Assembly: GCF_004212215.1 (NCBI RefSeq)
Contig: NZ_QVFV01000002.1
Location: forward strand, 1,482,039 to 1,546,038
Reading direction: 5' to 3'
DNA from: Leptolyngbya iicbica LK
GTDB lineage: Bacteria > Cyanobacteriota > Cyanobacteriia > Phormidesmidales > Phormidesmidaceae
DNA length: 64,000 nt
Shown: piece by piece, positions 63,033-64,000 of the stretch
How positions within the stretch are numbered: the stretch's first letter is position 1
Layout of the letters: each line of letters begins with the position of its first letter
Made by a program: the position numbers and the translations under genes
Notes under the pieces: generated by a model
The model's database searches: none
Told to the model about the DNA's origin: nothing
What the model saw: only the letters and a program-made list of their open reading frames with translations

Positions 63033-63521
63033 ATGAGCAAACTGCTTGTTGTCGTCGGATTATCAATTGCGGGACTCAGCGCGATCGCCAGTAGCGCGAT
63101 CGCTGCCGACGAGCAGACCACGGCTCGCCGCATGGCTGAGCTGCCTTTGCCCGCTTTGTCTGCCCCGCTGCCGCCAGCTCCCGAGCGCCCCGGTCAGAGC
63201 CTGACACAAATCTTTCCGCCCGAAAACTTTGCTGATGTCTCCCCCAATCACTGGGCCTACACCGCCGTCAGCACCCTGGCTGAAGACTACGGCTGCTTGG
63301 CTGGCTATCCCGATGGCACCTTTCGTGGCGACGAATTTGTCACCCGGTACGAATTTGCCGTCGCCCTCGAAGCCTGCCTGGATGCGGTTTTCCAACTCAT
63401 TGACCCGCAGCAGCAAATCGACACCGAGCGGCTGCTGAATCAGCTCGAAGTCTTGCATCGCGAACTGGGCACTCTGGCAGACGACGTCGGCGAATTGGAG
63501 TCACCGCTAGAAACCGAGTAA
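63033..63521 (+). CDS. Short exported protein with one S-layer homology domain
   Basis: 162 residues. Signal peptide ending near SAIA-AD; Pro-rich stretch; one SLH domain (NFADVSPNHWAYTAVSTLAEDYGCLAGYPDGTFRGDEFVTRYEFAVALEACLD); then a helix (ERLLNQLEVLHRELGTLADDVGEL). It matches the N-terminus of cyanobacterial SLH porins but stops where the beta-barrel would begin. It may be a stand-alone cell-wall adaptor or a truncated porin. Confidence 0.85.
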   Translation: MSKLLVVVGLSIAGLSAIASSAIAADEQTTARRMAELPLPALSAPLPPAPERPGQSLTQIFPPENFADVSPNHWAYTAVSTLAEDYGCLAGYPDGTFRGDEFVTRYEFAVALEACLDAVFQLIDPQQQIDTERLLNQLEVLHRELGTLADDVGELESPLETE

Positions 63522-63572
63522 ATAGCTCCCTACCCCCAACTTAAGAGATCTCCGGAAAAGAAGTCCCCACTT

Positions 63573-63610
63573 GTAGGGTGTCATAAGCGCAGCGTCATGC
63601 AACCCAGGCC
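63573..63610. repeat. REP-like hairpin
   Basis: GTAGGGTGTCATAAGCGCAGCG followed by TCATGCAACCC; resembles the common GTAGGGTGcaTTAaGCGcaGCGtAATGCACC repeat in a partly decayed form. Confidence 0.5.
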
Positions 63611-63675
63611 GGTATTTTGGGGTCCGGAACTCTCCTTAGGTCCTACTTCTGCTTGAGACAACAGTGGAGCTGTCG

Positions 63676-64000
63676 TTAATTAATGAGGCGGCGATCGTGG
63701 CTGATGCGATAAGTGATGGCGCAAATTACGCTGAGAAAACCTAGCCCCAGTAAACCTGCTAGGGGATTGCCACCGATACCGGTGACCCATTCCGGTACTT
63801 GCGCCGTTGCCACCATCAGGTCATTCACATCAACTTGATAATACGCAAACACCAGCCCGCCATGGAGTCCAGCCGCTGGCCCCAAAACTGTCGTGCGACG
63901 CTGCTGCCATCGCCCCGCCACGGGAATTCGGCGCGCCCACACTAGCGCCACTCCTAGCATGAGTAACCCCAAGAACTGGGGCCAGGTTGCCAAAATTGCC
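63676..64000 (-). CDS. C-terminal part of a membrane protein, cut by the window edge
   Basis: The reading frame is open to the window end (the first visible codons are GCA ATT TTG GCA ACC TGG), so the start lies beyond 64000. Three to four hydrophobic segments. The pattern RRTTVLGPAAGLHGGLVFAYY and GLLGLGFLSVICAITYRIS resembles the ferric-reductase-like/MsrQ membrane domain, with a His in LHGG that could ligate haem. Weak assignment. Confidence 0.5.
   Translation of the reverse strand, partial: AILATWPQFLGLLMLGVALVWARRIPVAGRWQQRRTTVLGPAAGLHGGLVFAYYQVDVNDLMVATAQVPEWVTGIGGNPLAGLLGLGFLSVICAITYRISHDRRLIN

Overview
The window is cyanobacterial chromosome, most likely from a filamentous or unicellular non-heterocystous Leptolyngbya-like lineage; that placement is inferred. 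The reasons are very many GCGATCGC (HIP1) octamers, cyanobacteria-specific families (DUF3318, DUF3598, an SLH protein, FtsH) and a cyanobacterial-type nif cluster ordered nifB-fdxN-nifS-nifU-nifH-nifD-nifK. Base composition looks moderately GC-rich, with a few AT-rich islets.

Region 1 (1-8.1 kb, minus strand) is a guanidine-use operon. It starts at an NtcA-type promoter (GTA-N8-TAC, 22 nt before a -10-like box) and a well-conserved guanidine-I (ykkC) riboswitch with a terminator. Then come a Ni-dependent guanidine hydrolase (agmatinase-like, gdmH), HypA- and HypB-like nickel chaperones flanking a GlnT-type glutamine synthetase, and a three-part ABC importer. An S23/four-helix-bundle gene sits in the transporter half, on the opposite strand, between two arms of short G-rich and C-rich tandem repeats.

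Region 2 (8.4-28.1 kb) is ordinary chromosome: moeB with a rhodanese domain, a decayed toxin-antitoxin area with a PIN toxin broken by one stop codon, tag, an M20 amidohydrolase, an S41 peptidase, DUF58, a FAD oxidase, an S1 protease, a DsbA-like thioredoxin and an amidase. An AT-rich two-gene islet lies at 18.7-19.75 kb.

Region 3 (29.1-52.2 kb, plus strand) is a large nif supercluster: nifB, fdxN, nifS, nifU, nifH, nifD, nifK, nifZ, a fused nifEN, nifX, DUF269, a CCE_0567-type small protein, nifW, hesA, a small membrane protein, hesB, fdxH, a flavodoxin, fdxB, a CBS protein, a methyltransferase, cysK, an unknown helical protein, a cysteine-dioxygenase-like cupin, an ArsC-like nitrogenase-associated protein and one more small unknown. 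The enzyme, its cofactor assembly line, its sulfur supply and its electron carriers are together.

Region 4 (52.3-64 kb) holds a degenerate histidine kinase overlapping a NarL-type response regulator, ftsH, an intact vapBC pair, a Roco (LRR-Roc-COR) GTPase, a patatin-like lipase, DUF3598, thrB, a short SLH protein and a membrane protein cut by the window edge.

The most unusual feature runs through regions 1 and 3: nearly every gap over about 60 bp inside the two operons carries a hairpin-forming element. One type is a roughly 70-bp palindrome with ends GTAGGGGCGAGGCAT / ATGCCTCGCCCCTAC, present in eight copies whose inner arm bases change in a compensatory way. The other is a pair of arrays of 7- to 9-bp units, G-rich then C-rich, whose unit sequence and size differ from gap to gap while the G-then-C order holds in every two-armed case. 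A further palindrome is inserted in frame inside nifS.
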